Positions 1 through 5,197 of a DNA stretch of 5,502 nt are shown piece by piece (within the stretch, counting starts at the first letter, position 1; each line of letters begins with the position of its first letter). The notes below the pieces were generated by a model. It was given only the letters and a program-made list of their open reading frames with translations. It made no database searches and was not told the origin of the DNA. Source of the stretch: Sutterellaceae bacterium (GTDB lineage Bacteria; Pseudomonadota; Gammaproteobacteria; Burkholderiales; Burkholderiaceae_F); the NCBI GenBank assembly GCA_030531135.1, contig JAUNOJ010000125.1, positions 1 to 5,502 of the forward strand, read 5' to 3'. Made by a program: the position numbers and the translations under genes.

Positions 1-1061
1 GCAAAGGCATCGGCAAGAAAAAGCTCGAAAAAACGCGCCAGACCGATTACATCGGCGCGGTGTGCTCCGCACCGAACGAGGAGCATCCTTGTGTCATTTT
101 TGAACATTTGGGTGGCCGCACCAACGAAGCCATCCACAAGATGCTCGACGGCTTTACGCCGGCCGTGCTGATGAGCGATGCTTATGCGAGCTACGACAGC
201 TATTGCGAGCAGCATCCGAAAATCCGGCAGCAGAACTGCATAGTTCACTGGCGACGAGAAATGCTCGATGCCGTCAACATCGACAGTCTTACCAAGAGCC
301 TAACGGCAAAGACCGAAGAAGAGGCCATCCAGAAGGCAACGCAACAAGCCTTTAAGAATCCGGCGATCTTCCAGTTGTGTTGTGTACTCAAAGGCATTGG
401 CAAGATCTACGGCTATGAGAAGACCGTTAAGAAGGAAAAAGACGAAAGCCGAGAGGCCTACCTCAAAAGGATTTTGGAAAATCGCCAAGAACATGCCAAA
501 CCGCTGATGGACGACATCGACATCGTTATGAAATCCTTGGCAGATAAATATACAAAAATCGGCGAGAACGGATCCTACAAAGTTGATGGCAAGTACGGCC
601 AGCTCGGAAAAGCGATCGTTTACTACATGAATCGCCGTGATAAATTGAGGCTCTTTTTAACCGACCCGGAAGTGCCGTTGGACTCCAACGCTGTGGAGCG
701 GTGTGTGCGTGCAGTAGCAGTGCTGAGGAAGTCTTGCGACTTTAAGCAGACGGTAGCGTATACCGAAGCGCTCTGCACGGTACTCTCGCTCACCGAGACG
801 GCAAAGGCCAACGGCATCATAAGCCCGGTAACGTGGCTGACGGACTTTGCACGCGCCGTCTTTATCCATCGCGCCGAAAAGACCTTGACGCGCCTTGTGC
901 GCGAGAAGGGGCGTTCGCTTGACTTGAAACTGAAGACTTTTGATAAGGACTCCTACGACGGCTTTGATATCACGCCATACTTGCCGTGGAACTACGTGAA
1001 AGACCATCCGGAGGTAACGAAGCAATCGGACAAAACGGACGCAGAAGATAAACAGGCCTAA
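1..1061 (+). CDS. IS66 family transposase, C-terminal part (5' end outside window)
   Basis: This DDE transposase would cut and join the ends of its own IS66 element. The reading frame is open to the left edge (first full codon at base 3), so the true start is upstream; the GTG at 60 is only an internal valine codon. About 352 residues are visible. The motif MSDAYASY (Asp codon at 177-179) matches the second catalytic aspartate region of IS66 transposases (D-x-Y-x-x-Y). It is followed by CIVHWRREM, the usual C-x-H-x-R-R block. LDSNAVERCVRAVAVLRKS (catalytic Glu codon at 696-698) matches the N-x-x-E-R-x-x-R block, and ISPVTWLTDFARAVF is the typical IS66 C-terminal domain. The N-terminal zinc-finger/helix-turn-helix part and the first catalytic Asp lie outside the window. 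The visible frame has no internal stop or frameshift, so the element may be active. The acidic and basic tail ends DAEDKQA. Confidence 0.93.
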   Translation, partial: KGIGKKKLEKTRQTDYIGAVCSAPNEEHPCVIFEHLGGRTNEAIHKMLDGFTPAVLMSDAYASYDSYCEQHPKIRQQNCIVHWRREMLDAVNIDSLTKSLTAKTEEEAIQKATQQAFKNPAIFQLCCVLKGIGKIYGYEKTVKKEKDESREAYLKRILENRQEHAKPLMDDIDIVMKSLADKYTKIGENGSYKVDGKYGQLGKAIVYYMNRRDKLRLFLTDPEVPLDSNAVERCVRAVAVLRKSCDFKQTVAYTEALCTVLSLTETAKANGIISPVTWLTDFARAVFIHRAEKTLTRLVREKGRSLDLKLKTFDKDSYDGFDITPYLPWNYVKDHPEVTKQSDKTDAEDKQA

Positions 1062-1070
1062 TCGGCCATG

Positions 1071-1108
1071 AAAAAAGCGAGGACCGACATCGGGAACCTC
1101 GCTTTTTT
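1071..1108 (+). terminator. Intrinsic terminator after the IS66 transposase
   Basis: A perfect 12-bp inverted repeat (AAAAAAGCGAGG at 1071-1082 with CCTCGCTTTTTT at 1097-1108) starts 10 bases after the transposase stop codon. A small inner CCG/CGG pairing lies in its 14-base loop. The A-tract and T-tract on the two arms make it workable in both directions. Confidence 0.88.
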
Positions 1109-1114
1109 ATACCC

Positions 1115-1142
1115 AAAATTGGCTGGGCGGCCAGTTTTTTTT
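1115..1142 (+). terminator. Second terminator-like hairpin at the IS66 end
   Basis: AAAATTGGC (1115-1123) can pair with GCCAGTTTT (1130-1138): nine pairs including one G-U, with a 6-base loop. Four more T follow, so the T-run is eight long. It lies 6 bases after the first hairpin. It may act as a back-up terminator or simply be part of the subterminal structure of the element. The hairpin is seen; its function is inferred. Confidence 0.55.
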
Positions 1143-1159
1143 GTAAATGGGAAGCTTAC
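1130..1159 (-). repeat. Candidate right terminal inverted repeat of the IS66 element
   Basis: Read on the minus strand from 1159, the sequence begins GTAAGCTTCCCATTTACA and continues through an A-run into CTGGCC. A GTAAGC-like start is a known feature of IS66-family ends. The partner repeat at the left end lies outside the window, so the assignment rests on family resemblance and on position just after the transposase and its terminator. Confidence 0.55.
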
Positions 1160-1266
1160 ATTTTAAGTTTTTCTTGAAAAATCAATTATTTATGTTTCGT
1201 TGGCTTCTTGCCGAAGTCCATTTGGTGACAAATTGCAACGTGCAGATAAGAATAATTTCGTTGTAT

Positions 1267-1299
1267 TTGACAGACACTCGGGGGGGGGGGGCGTACGAT
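1267..1299 (+). promoter_or_regulatory. Candidate phase-variable promoter of the autotransporter gene
   Basis: A perfect -35 hexamer TTGACA (1267-1272) is followed by a 21-bp spacer and TACGAT (1294-1299), which matches the -10 consensus at four of six bases, including the conserved TA at the start and AT at the end. The spacer is 7 bases, then 12 G, then CG. An optimal 17-bp spacer would need 8 G, and 7-9 G would give 16-18 bp. With 12 G the boxes are badly spaced, so this copy is predicted to be weak or off. If it is used, transcription would start around 1306, leaving a leader of about 114 bases. The rest of 1160-1419, between the IS end and the gene, shows no other convincing promoter. 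Boxes and tract are seen; switching is inferred from known spacer-type phase variation. Confidence 0.7.
1280..1291 (+). repeat. Homopolymer run of 12 G in the promoter spacer
   Basis: Twelve consecutive G form the only homopolymer of this length in the window. Poly-G/poly-C runs of this size slip readily during replication. This one lies outside any credible coding frame but exactly between the -35 and -10 boxes upstream of a surface protein gene. The true length may vary between cells, and homopolymers are also prone to sequencing error, so 12 should be taken as approximate. Confidence 0.95.
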
Positions 1300-1327
1300 A
1301 AATTTTACGAACCTTTTATTTCGCGGC

Positions 1328-1357
1328 CGATCGAATTCTACGACCGGAATTCGGATG
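1328..1357 (+). other. Hairpin in the autotransporter 5' leader
   Basis: CGAATTC (1332-1338) and GAATTCG (1347-1353) form a perfect 7-bp stem with an 8-base loop. It can be extended outwards to 1328/1357 by U-G and C-G pairs around one mismatch. It would lie in the untranslated leader, about 60 bases before the start codon, and has no T-run, so it is not a terminator. It might affect mRNA stability or be without function. Confidence 0.4.
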
Positions 1358-1408
1358 TCTCTCTATCGACGGAGCGATTTCTTTGTGCGCCGTAGGGATC
1401 GTTATTTC

Positions 1409-1412
1409 GGAG
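1409..1412 (+). promoter_or_regulatory. Ribosome binding site of the autotransporter gene
   Basis: GGAG lies 7 bases before the ATG at 1420. This supports that ATG as the start, together with the clear signal peptide that begins there. Confidence 0.8.
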
Positions 1413-1419
1413 TATAAGC

Positions 1420-4017
1420 ATGACAAAATATAAAAAACTCGTTCAGGCGATGGTTGCGGCCGGTTTGCTTGTTGGTATGAATAGTGCGATGTCCGCGATT
1501 TACTATGATGAAGGCATGTCAAAAGAAATCGCTCGAGACGAGAACTATCATTACACGACCGAGGGCGATGCTTGGCTTGCCGGGCACACCTATTATTCAG
1601 GTACGAACTCAGTTATAACGATCGGCGGTAATTTGAACAGAACAGGGCCGGAAGCAGAGGCATACCTTGAACTTTACGATCATACGACAGTCATTGTCTC
1701 GAAAGACGTCAATCTCGACAAGGTGGCCAACAAAGGCCACATGGAAGTTGGCGGTACGCTAAACCTCAATATCCTTGAGCAACATGGTACGCTTACCGGC
1801 ATTGGTGGAGCGGCTTTAGGAAAAGTGCTGGTTGGCGAATTCAGCAATCATGTTGATGGGATTTACAACGAGCTATATGTTTCGAGGGTATTGACTAATA
1901 GCAACGCTGATTTGACGATGACAGGAACGGTAGGTTCAGCTAAACAGAGTGCTGACATTAGTTCCAAAAACGGAAATCTCGTCATCAATGGCAACGTATA
2001 TACAGACCGCGTCGATATGGCAAGCGGCAATATAACCGTCAATAATGGCGCGTTGGAGTTCAACGGAGAGTTCTCGGTGACAGGCACCGGTGACGAAGTA
2101 CTTAAGGCTAATGACGTAGTCATTAAGGGTAGCGGAACAGGGACAATTCACGGCTCTGAGCTTATAGCTAACACTTTAACGGTCAAAGCTGTTGGAATAG
2201 CAACTCGCCTTCTCACAATCGGAGAAAGTGTTAATAAGCCCGGCACACTCAGCGTCAACACACTTATGCTTGAGGGGAATGTTAACTTCCAACACCGTAA
2301 TAATCAAACCAAACTGAATTTACAAAAAGTTGTGCTCAATACGACTTCAAGTAACTATTTCCAGTCCTATGCAGGTATGAATCTCGGTACAGTCGAAGTC
2401 GTCGGAGGGGATGCTCGCATTGACGGTTTCGCGGAAGGTGGGATCTATGATATTCCGTTTGACATTAAGACTGTAGACGTGAAGAAGGGCGCTTCGCTCA
2501 CGTTTACCAACACAGTTGGCACCGGTGAGTCTGTGGCAACGATTGGCACGCTTACTCTTGAAGACGGTGCCAAGTTTGCCAACGCAGCCTTCAGGACTGA
2601 CAACGGAAAGCTGAGACAAGGTTATCAATTGTTTGTCGACAATCTCTCAGCAGAAAACGCCACGATCACCACGATCCATGGCACCACGACACTCGGCGCC
2701 AATAACGGCACCGTACAGTTAAGCGGCACGGTGAATGATGATAAGATCAATGGAGGTCAAACCATCCTTAACCTCAACTCCGATCAAGCCAGTTGGGTCG
2801 CAACCGGAGCAAGCACCCTGACGGCACTTAACAGCAACGGAGGTACGACAGACATCTCGCAAACAAAAGACGATGTTGTTGTGACAAATCTTTCCGGTAC
2901 CGGCACAGTGGTCGTGGATGCTGCCGACGACAACACTTTGACAGCGGAAAATACAGTTGACGGCACGAAATTTGTCGTCAAGGCTTCCAAGACCGCCGAT
3001 GAAGTCAGCACCGATGATGCTGCTGCAATGGTTAAACGACTTGTGGGGGTGAACGATAAGACCGGAAGCGTCGACGAAGGGATGTACAAAGGGGCAATTT
3101 CCGTTGATGGTGAAGGGAATGCTTCCCAAGGCAATAACAGTCTGATGAGTGACACGCTCGATATGGCGGCAGCTTCTGCGTTAAGCCTGAACCGCATTCT
3201 CATGAACGACGTGCGCAAGCGCCTGGGCGACATCCGTTCGTTGGAAGCCACCAACGGCGTTTGGGCTCGCTACGACGGCGGCCGATTAAAGGGCGAGGGC
3301 ACAACACATAAGTTCAACACGATTCAAATCGGTGGCGATATCGCTCCCTTTGCCGATAATTCGATCCGTTTGGGTGTGGCAGCAAGTTACACCAACGGTG
3401 ACGTCGACTACACGCGCGGCTCGTCCGATCTCGATGCTTACAGCTTGGCTCTTTACGGGACTTGGATGGCTGACAACGGGCTCTTTGCCGACGTGATCGC
3501 TCGTGTTGCCAAGAATAAGCTCGACATGACGGTCGACGGTATCTACAAGGGTGATCTGGATAATACCGCTTACAGTCTGTCCGGCGAACTGGGCTGGCGC
3601 TTTGATTTGAACGACATGTTCTATGCCGAACCGCAAGTTGAAATGACTTACACCTACATGGATTCCGACGAGATGACTTTAAAGGGTAACGGCCAAGCCT
3701 TCGGCTACGCCATCGATAGCTTCGATAGCTTGATCGGTCGTGCAGGCGTGTTGGCCGGCGCCAAGTTCCCCGATCAAAAGGGTAGTCTCTACGTGCGAGC
3801 ATCGCTGGTACACGAATTCTTGGGGGACTCGACGATTACCGGCGGCAATGTTGCAAAGATTGAAAGCGACGGTCAGGATACGTGGGTTGAATACGGCATC
3901 GGTGCAAACTTCAACCTCACGAAGAACGCTTACATCTGGGCGGATATCGAACGCACGTCCGGTGCAACGATTGAAGAAGAATGGCGCGGTACTGTCGGTG
4001 TTCGTTACGCCTTCTAA
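1420..4017 (+). CDS. Classical (type Va) autotransporter with beta-helix-like passenger and C-terminal beta-barrel
   Basis: This is a complete 865-residue surface protein. Residues 1-26 form a signal peptide: basic TKYKK, a hydrophobic core VAAGLLVGM, and likely cleavage near SAMSA. Residues 27 to about 575 are a passenger rich in Gly, Asn, Thr and Val with irregular beta-strand/turn units (such as GTLTLEDGAKF), as expected for a beta-helix. I see no serine-protease GDSGS motif and no RGD motif. Residues 578-607 form a helical linker (DMAAASALSLNRILMNDVRKRL) that should lie in the barrel pore. Residues 613-865, starting at GVWARYDGG, are the autotransporter beta-barrel (about 250 residues, 12 strands in the family) and end in the outer-membrane signature VRYAF with terminal Phe. 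I found no cysteine in the protein, as is common for secreted passengers. By family rule it crosses the inner membrane by Sec and inserts by the BAM machinery. An adhesin or host-interaction role is likely, but the ligand cannot be read from the sequence. Transcription probably depends on the poly-G promoter upstream. A related gene tail follows 0.8 kb downstream. Confidence 0.93.
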   Translation: MTKYKKLVQAMVAAGLLVGMNSAMSAIYYDEGMSKEIARDENYHYTTEGDAWLAGHTYYSGTNSVITIGGNLNRTGPEAEAYLELYDHTTVIVSKDVNLDKVANKGHMEVGGTLNLNILEQHGTLTGIGGAALGKVLVGEFSNHVDGIYNELYVSRVLTNSNADLTMTGTVGSAKQSADISSKNGNLVINGNVYTDRVDMASGNITVNNGALEFNGEFSVTGTGDEVLKANDVVIKGSGTGTIHGSELIANTLTVKAVGIATRLLTIGESVNKPGTLSVNTLMLEGNVNFQHRNNQTKLNLQKVVLNTTSSNYFQSYAGMNLGTVEVVGGDARIDGFAEGGIYDIPFDIKTVDVKKGASLTFTNTVGTGESVATIGTLTLEDGAKFANAAFRTDNGKLRQGYQLFVDNLSAENATITTIHGTTTLGANNGTVQLSGTVNDDKINGGQTILNLNSDQASWVATGASTLTALNSNGGTTDISQTKDDVVVTNLSGTGTVVVDAADDNTLTAENTVDGTKFVVKASKTADEVSTDDAAAMVKRLVGVNDKTGSVDEGMYKGAISVDGEGNASQGNNSLMSDTLDMAAASALSLNRILMNDVRKRLGDIRSLEATNGVWARYDGGRLKGEGTTHKFNTIQIGGDIAPFADNSIRLGVAASYTNGDVDYTRGSSDLDAYSLALYGTWMADNGLFADVIARVAKNKLDMTVDGIYKGDLDNTAYSLSGELGWRFDLNDMFYAEPQVEMTYTYMDSDEMTLKGNGQAFGYAIDSFDSLIGRAGVLAGAKFPDQKGSLYVRASLVHEFLGDSTITGGNVAKIESDGQDTWVEYGIGANFNLTKNAYIWADIERTSGATIEEEWRGTVGVRYAF

Positions 4018-4047
4018 TTCGTTGTCGACCTCTTGAGTCTTAACAAC

Positions 4048-4083
4048 AACGCCGCAGGTCAGAAAGCTTGCGGCGTTTAGATT
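4048..4083. terminator. Hairpin terminator between the convergent autotransporter and toxin-antitoxin genes
   Basis: AACGCCGCA (4048-4056) pairs with TGCGGCGTT (4069-4077), with further G-C and G-U pairs inside. TTTAGATTTTT follows on the plus strand. It begins 30 bases after the autotransporter stop. On the minus strand the same stem is followed by GTTGTT, so it may also stop the operon coming from the right, though less efficiently. Confidence 0.75.
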
Positions 4084-4150
4084 TTTCGTCTGTAATGACA
4101 AAATAGAAGAACGCTCAGAGAGTCAGCCGTGAGGACAAGGCTTGGAGAAA

Positions 4151-4447
4151 TCAAACGAAACGAATGTCCAAACGCTTTCCCAGCGCTTGAGCGTATCTCT
4201 CCAACATGGTGAGTGTCGGCAATTTTCCATCGGCCAACTGCCGTTCCATCCTCGCAACGGTTTCGCGATGTGTATTCATTCGGGCTGCGACATCGGCTTG
4301 TGTCATTTTCATGGACTTTCGCGCATCCAAAACTCGAGCTAACAAATCAAATTCAGGCTTGATTTTTTCACACTCCTTTAAAAATTCAGGATCCTTTTTC
4401 CATTGCGCGATCATTTCGTCATGGGTCATTTTAGGCGGCGTTCTCAT
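4151..4447 (-). CDS. XRE-family antitoxin (HigA-like) of a type II toxin-antitoxin pair
   Basis: This 98-residue helix-turn-helix protein should bind and neutralise the toxin encoded just upstream and repress their shared operon. The HTH domain covers about residues 33-96: TQADVAARM (49-57) is the positioning helix, THRETVARMERQ (59-70) the recognition helix, and LPTLTMLERYAQALGKRLDIRF the closing helix and strand typical of HigA-type XRE proteins. The first 30 residues (MTHDEMIAQWKKDPEFLKE) are charged and probably helical; in relatives this part contacts the toxin. The start ATG overlaps the end of the toxin gene by 17 bases and has its own Shine-Dalgarno sequence AAGGAG 7 bases upstream, so translation is probably coupled. 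The toxin-antitoxin order is the HigBA order. The family assignment is firm; the toxin-antitoxin function is inferred from gene pairing. Confidence 0.87.
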   Translation of the reverse strand: MRTPPKMTHDEMIAQWKKDPEFLKECEKIKPEFDLLARVLDARKSMKMTQADVAARMNTHRETVARMERQLADGKLPTLTMLERYAQALGKRLDIRFV

Positions 4448-4763
4448 TTTTGATCTCCTTCATTCTTGCTAGGGCTAAATCAAGGTCTTTCTTGGGCGTC
4501 TTTTGAGATTTTTTTATGATTGAATGCAATACAACGATACGTTGTCCGACCAATGTACAATAAAACGCTCGACCGATTCCTTCTTTACCTTTAACGCGAA
4601 TCTCAAACAAACCATCTCTCAAAGCCTCGGTATGTGGGCTTCCCAGATTTGATCCTCTGGTTCGCATTAACTCGGTCAAATAGAAATACCTAGCTCGAAG
4701 CCCTAAAGGCCATTCAAAAATTGTCTGTTGAACTTCATCGCTGAAGTAGTCGATAACATACAT
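4431..4763 (-). CDS. RelE/HigB-like toxin, Gp49-like family
   Basis: This 110-residue basic protein resembles the phage-derived Gp49-like branch of the RelE/ParE superfamily. Members are ribosome-associated mRNA endonucleases that halt translation when the antitoxin is lost. Visible hallmarks are SPHTEALRDGLFEIRVKG (42-59, the L-x-E-x-R strand), IGRAFYC (63-69), and IVVLHSIIKKSQKTPKKDLDLALARMKEI (76-104), which carries the hydrophobic strand followed by the K-K-x-x-x-T-P block and helix of this family. The length is normal for the family and the frame is intact, so it may be active. It is the first gene of a two-gene minus-strand operon, and its end overlaps the antitoxin start by 17 bases. 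The start at 4763 fits the expected N-terminal strand (YVIDYF) and has a weak AAGAGAT ribosome site 8 bases upstream. An ATG at 4770 is out of frame. Confidence 0.87.
   Translation of the reverse strand: MYVIDYFSDEVQQTIFEWPLGLRARYFYLTELMRTRGSNLGSPHTEALRDGLFEIRVKGKEGIGRAFYCTLVGQRIVVLHSIIKKSQKTPKKDLDLALARMKEIKNENAA
4455..4460 (-). promoter_or_regulatory. Ribosome binding site of the antitoxin gene
   Basis: AAGGAG on the minus strand lies inside the toxin coding region, 7 bases before the antitoxin ATG. It is clearly stronger than the toxin's own site, which fits the usual need for excess antitoxin. Confidence 0.75.
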
Positions 4764-4781
4764 AAACCATTATCTCTTTTC

Positions 4782-4805
4782 TTGTCAAATAGTAACAATT
4801 TTGTT
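4782..4805. promoter_or_regulatory. Palindromic operator candidate for antitoxin autorepression
   Basis: TTGTCA-AATAG-TAACAA (4782-4798) is an inverted repeat with one mismatch that covers the -10 box of the operon promoter. A second overlapping inverted repeat, AACAA-TT-TTGTT (4794-4805), shares a half-site and reaches into the spacer. A HigA-like dimer bound here would block RNA polymerase, as in other toxin-antitoxin operons. The repeats are seen; binding is inferred. Confidence 0.5.
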
Positions 4806-4817
4806 CCATTTTATCAA
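4789..4817 (-). promoter_or_regulatory. Promoter of the toxin-antitoxin operon
   Basis: On the minus strand, TTGATA (4817-4812, five of six matches to the -35 consensus) is followed by a 17-bp spacer and TACTAT (4794-4789). TACTAT is preceded by TGT, giving an extended -10 element. A start near 4782 would leave a leader of about 20 bases before the toxin ATG. The prediction is by motif only. Confidence 0.6.
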
Positions 4818-4851
4818 GGTGAATTAACAGGAATTTGGGATATGTACTCAG

Positions 4852-5145
4852 AGAAACGGGGGCTTTGCCGCAGGCTTCAAGTGCCCGAACAATCGCGGCA
4901 GCGTCTATGTACGAGGCTCGGTCGTGCATGACTTCCGAGGTGAAAACGATTTGGGGATCACCAACGACGCCGGAAACTCTCGAAAGCTCACGACCGACTT
5001 CGGCGGCACGTGGTTTGAGTACGGGATCGGTGCCAACTTTAACGTCTCCGAGAGCACCTACATCTACGCCGACTTTGAACGCACCGACGGAGGCGAAATC
5101 GAGCAGCCCTGGCGCGTCAATCTCGGGATGCGTTACGCCTTCTAA
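4852..5145 (+). pseudogene. C-terminal beta-barrel remnant of a second autotransporter
   Basis: The frame from about 4852 to the stop at 5143-5145 gives 97 residues that align with residues 774-865 of the intact autotransporter upstream: RGSVYVRGSVVHDF matches KGSLYVRASLVHEF, and TWFEYGIGANFN matches TWVEYGIGANFN. Over the last 45 residues 28 are identical by my count, and both end in RYAF. The remnant has only the last few barrel strands, with no signal peptide, passenger or linker. The same frame meets a stop at 4825-4827, and similarity ends at about 4852, where DNA linked to the toxin-antitoxin promoter begins. It cannot form a barrel alone. A GTG at 4924 could open the frame but has no function I can support. 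The sequence is too diverged from the upstream gene to be a recent copy, so it is the end of a once separate paralogue. Confidence 0.85.
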
Positions 5146-5166
5146 ATTCAAGACAATTTAAGACCG

Positions 5167-5197
5167 ACGCCGCGGGTAAAAGACCTGCGGCGTTTTT
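5167..5197 (+). terminator. Intrinsic terminator of the truncated autotransporter gene
   Basis: ACGCCGC (5167-5173) pairs with GCGGCGT (5187-5193). The stem is extended inwards by a G-U pair, two G-C pairs and a T-A pair to a 5-base loop, and is followed by TTTTT. It lies 21 bases after the remnant's stop codon and has nearly the same stem core as the terminator after the intact autotransporter. Confidence 0.88.

Larger units (their letters stand above)
1..1159 (+). mobile_element. Right part of an IS66-family insertion sequence
   Basis: The stretch carries the C-terminal part of an IS66-type DDE transposase, two terminator hairpins and, at its right edge, a sequence whose reverse complement begins GTAAGC. 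Many IS66-family elements start with GTAAGC-like ends, so I place the right terminus near base 1159. The left end and the accessory genes (tnpA/tnpB type, if present) lie outside the window. IS66 elements usually make an 8-bp target duplication. The matching left copy of bases 1160-1167 cannot be checked here. The element reads towards the autotransporter gene, but its two terminators should stop read-through. The exact right boundary is inferred. Confidence 0.75.

Noticed and set aside
1147..1395. Plus-strand 82-codon frame crossing the poly-G tract, considered as a coding contingency gene
   Set aside because: Its ATG lies in the IS66 end, it has no ribosome binding site, its composition is not protein-like, and it stops at 1393-1395 before the autotransporter start. 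A frame switch through the tract would not fuse to the signal peptide, so the promoter-spacer role is the better explanation.
2719..3254. Long minus-strand frames (136 and 156 codons) opposite the autotransporter
   Set aside because: They lie wholly inside the autotransporter coding sequence, overlap each other in different frames, have no recognisable domain, and are explained as shadows of its codon usage.
3314..3802. Arg-rich minus-strand frame of 162 codons
   Set aside because: It is antisense to the conserved beta-barrel region, and its Arg/Ser-rich composition is typical of a shadow frame.
4142..4472. Plus-strand frames of 66 and 88 codons
   Set aside because: They are antisense to the antitoxin gene, which has a clear HTH domain and ribosome binding site.
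4783..4788. Perfect TTGACA on the minus strand as the -35 box of the toxin gene
   Set aside because: At 17 bp spacing the -10 position would overlap the toxin start codon and matches poorly. TTGATA with the extended -10 TGTTACTAT upstream gives a better promoter.
4835..5161. Plus-strand 108-codon frame over the autotransporter remnant
   Set aside because: It is in a different frame from the one that aligns with the intact barrel and has Ser/Thr/Pro-rich shadow composition.
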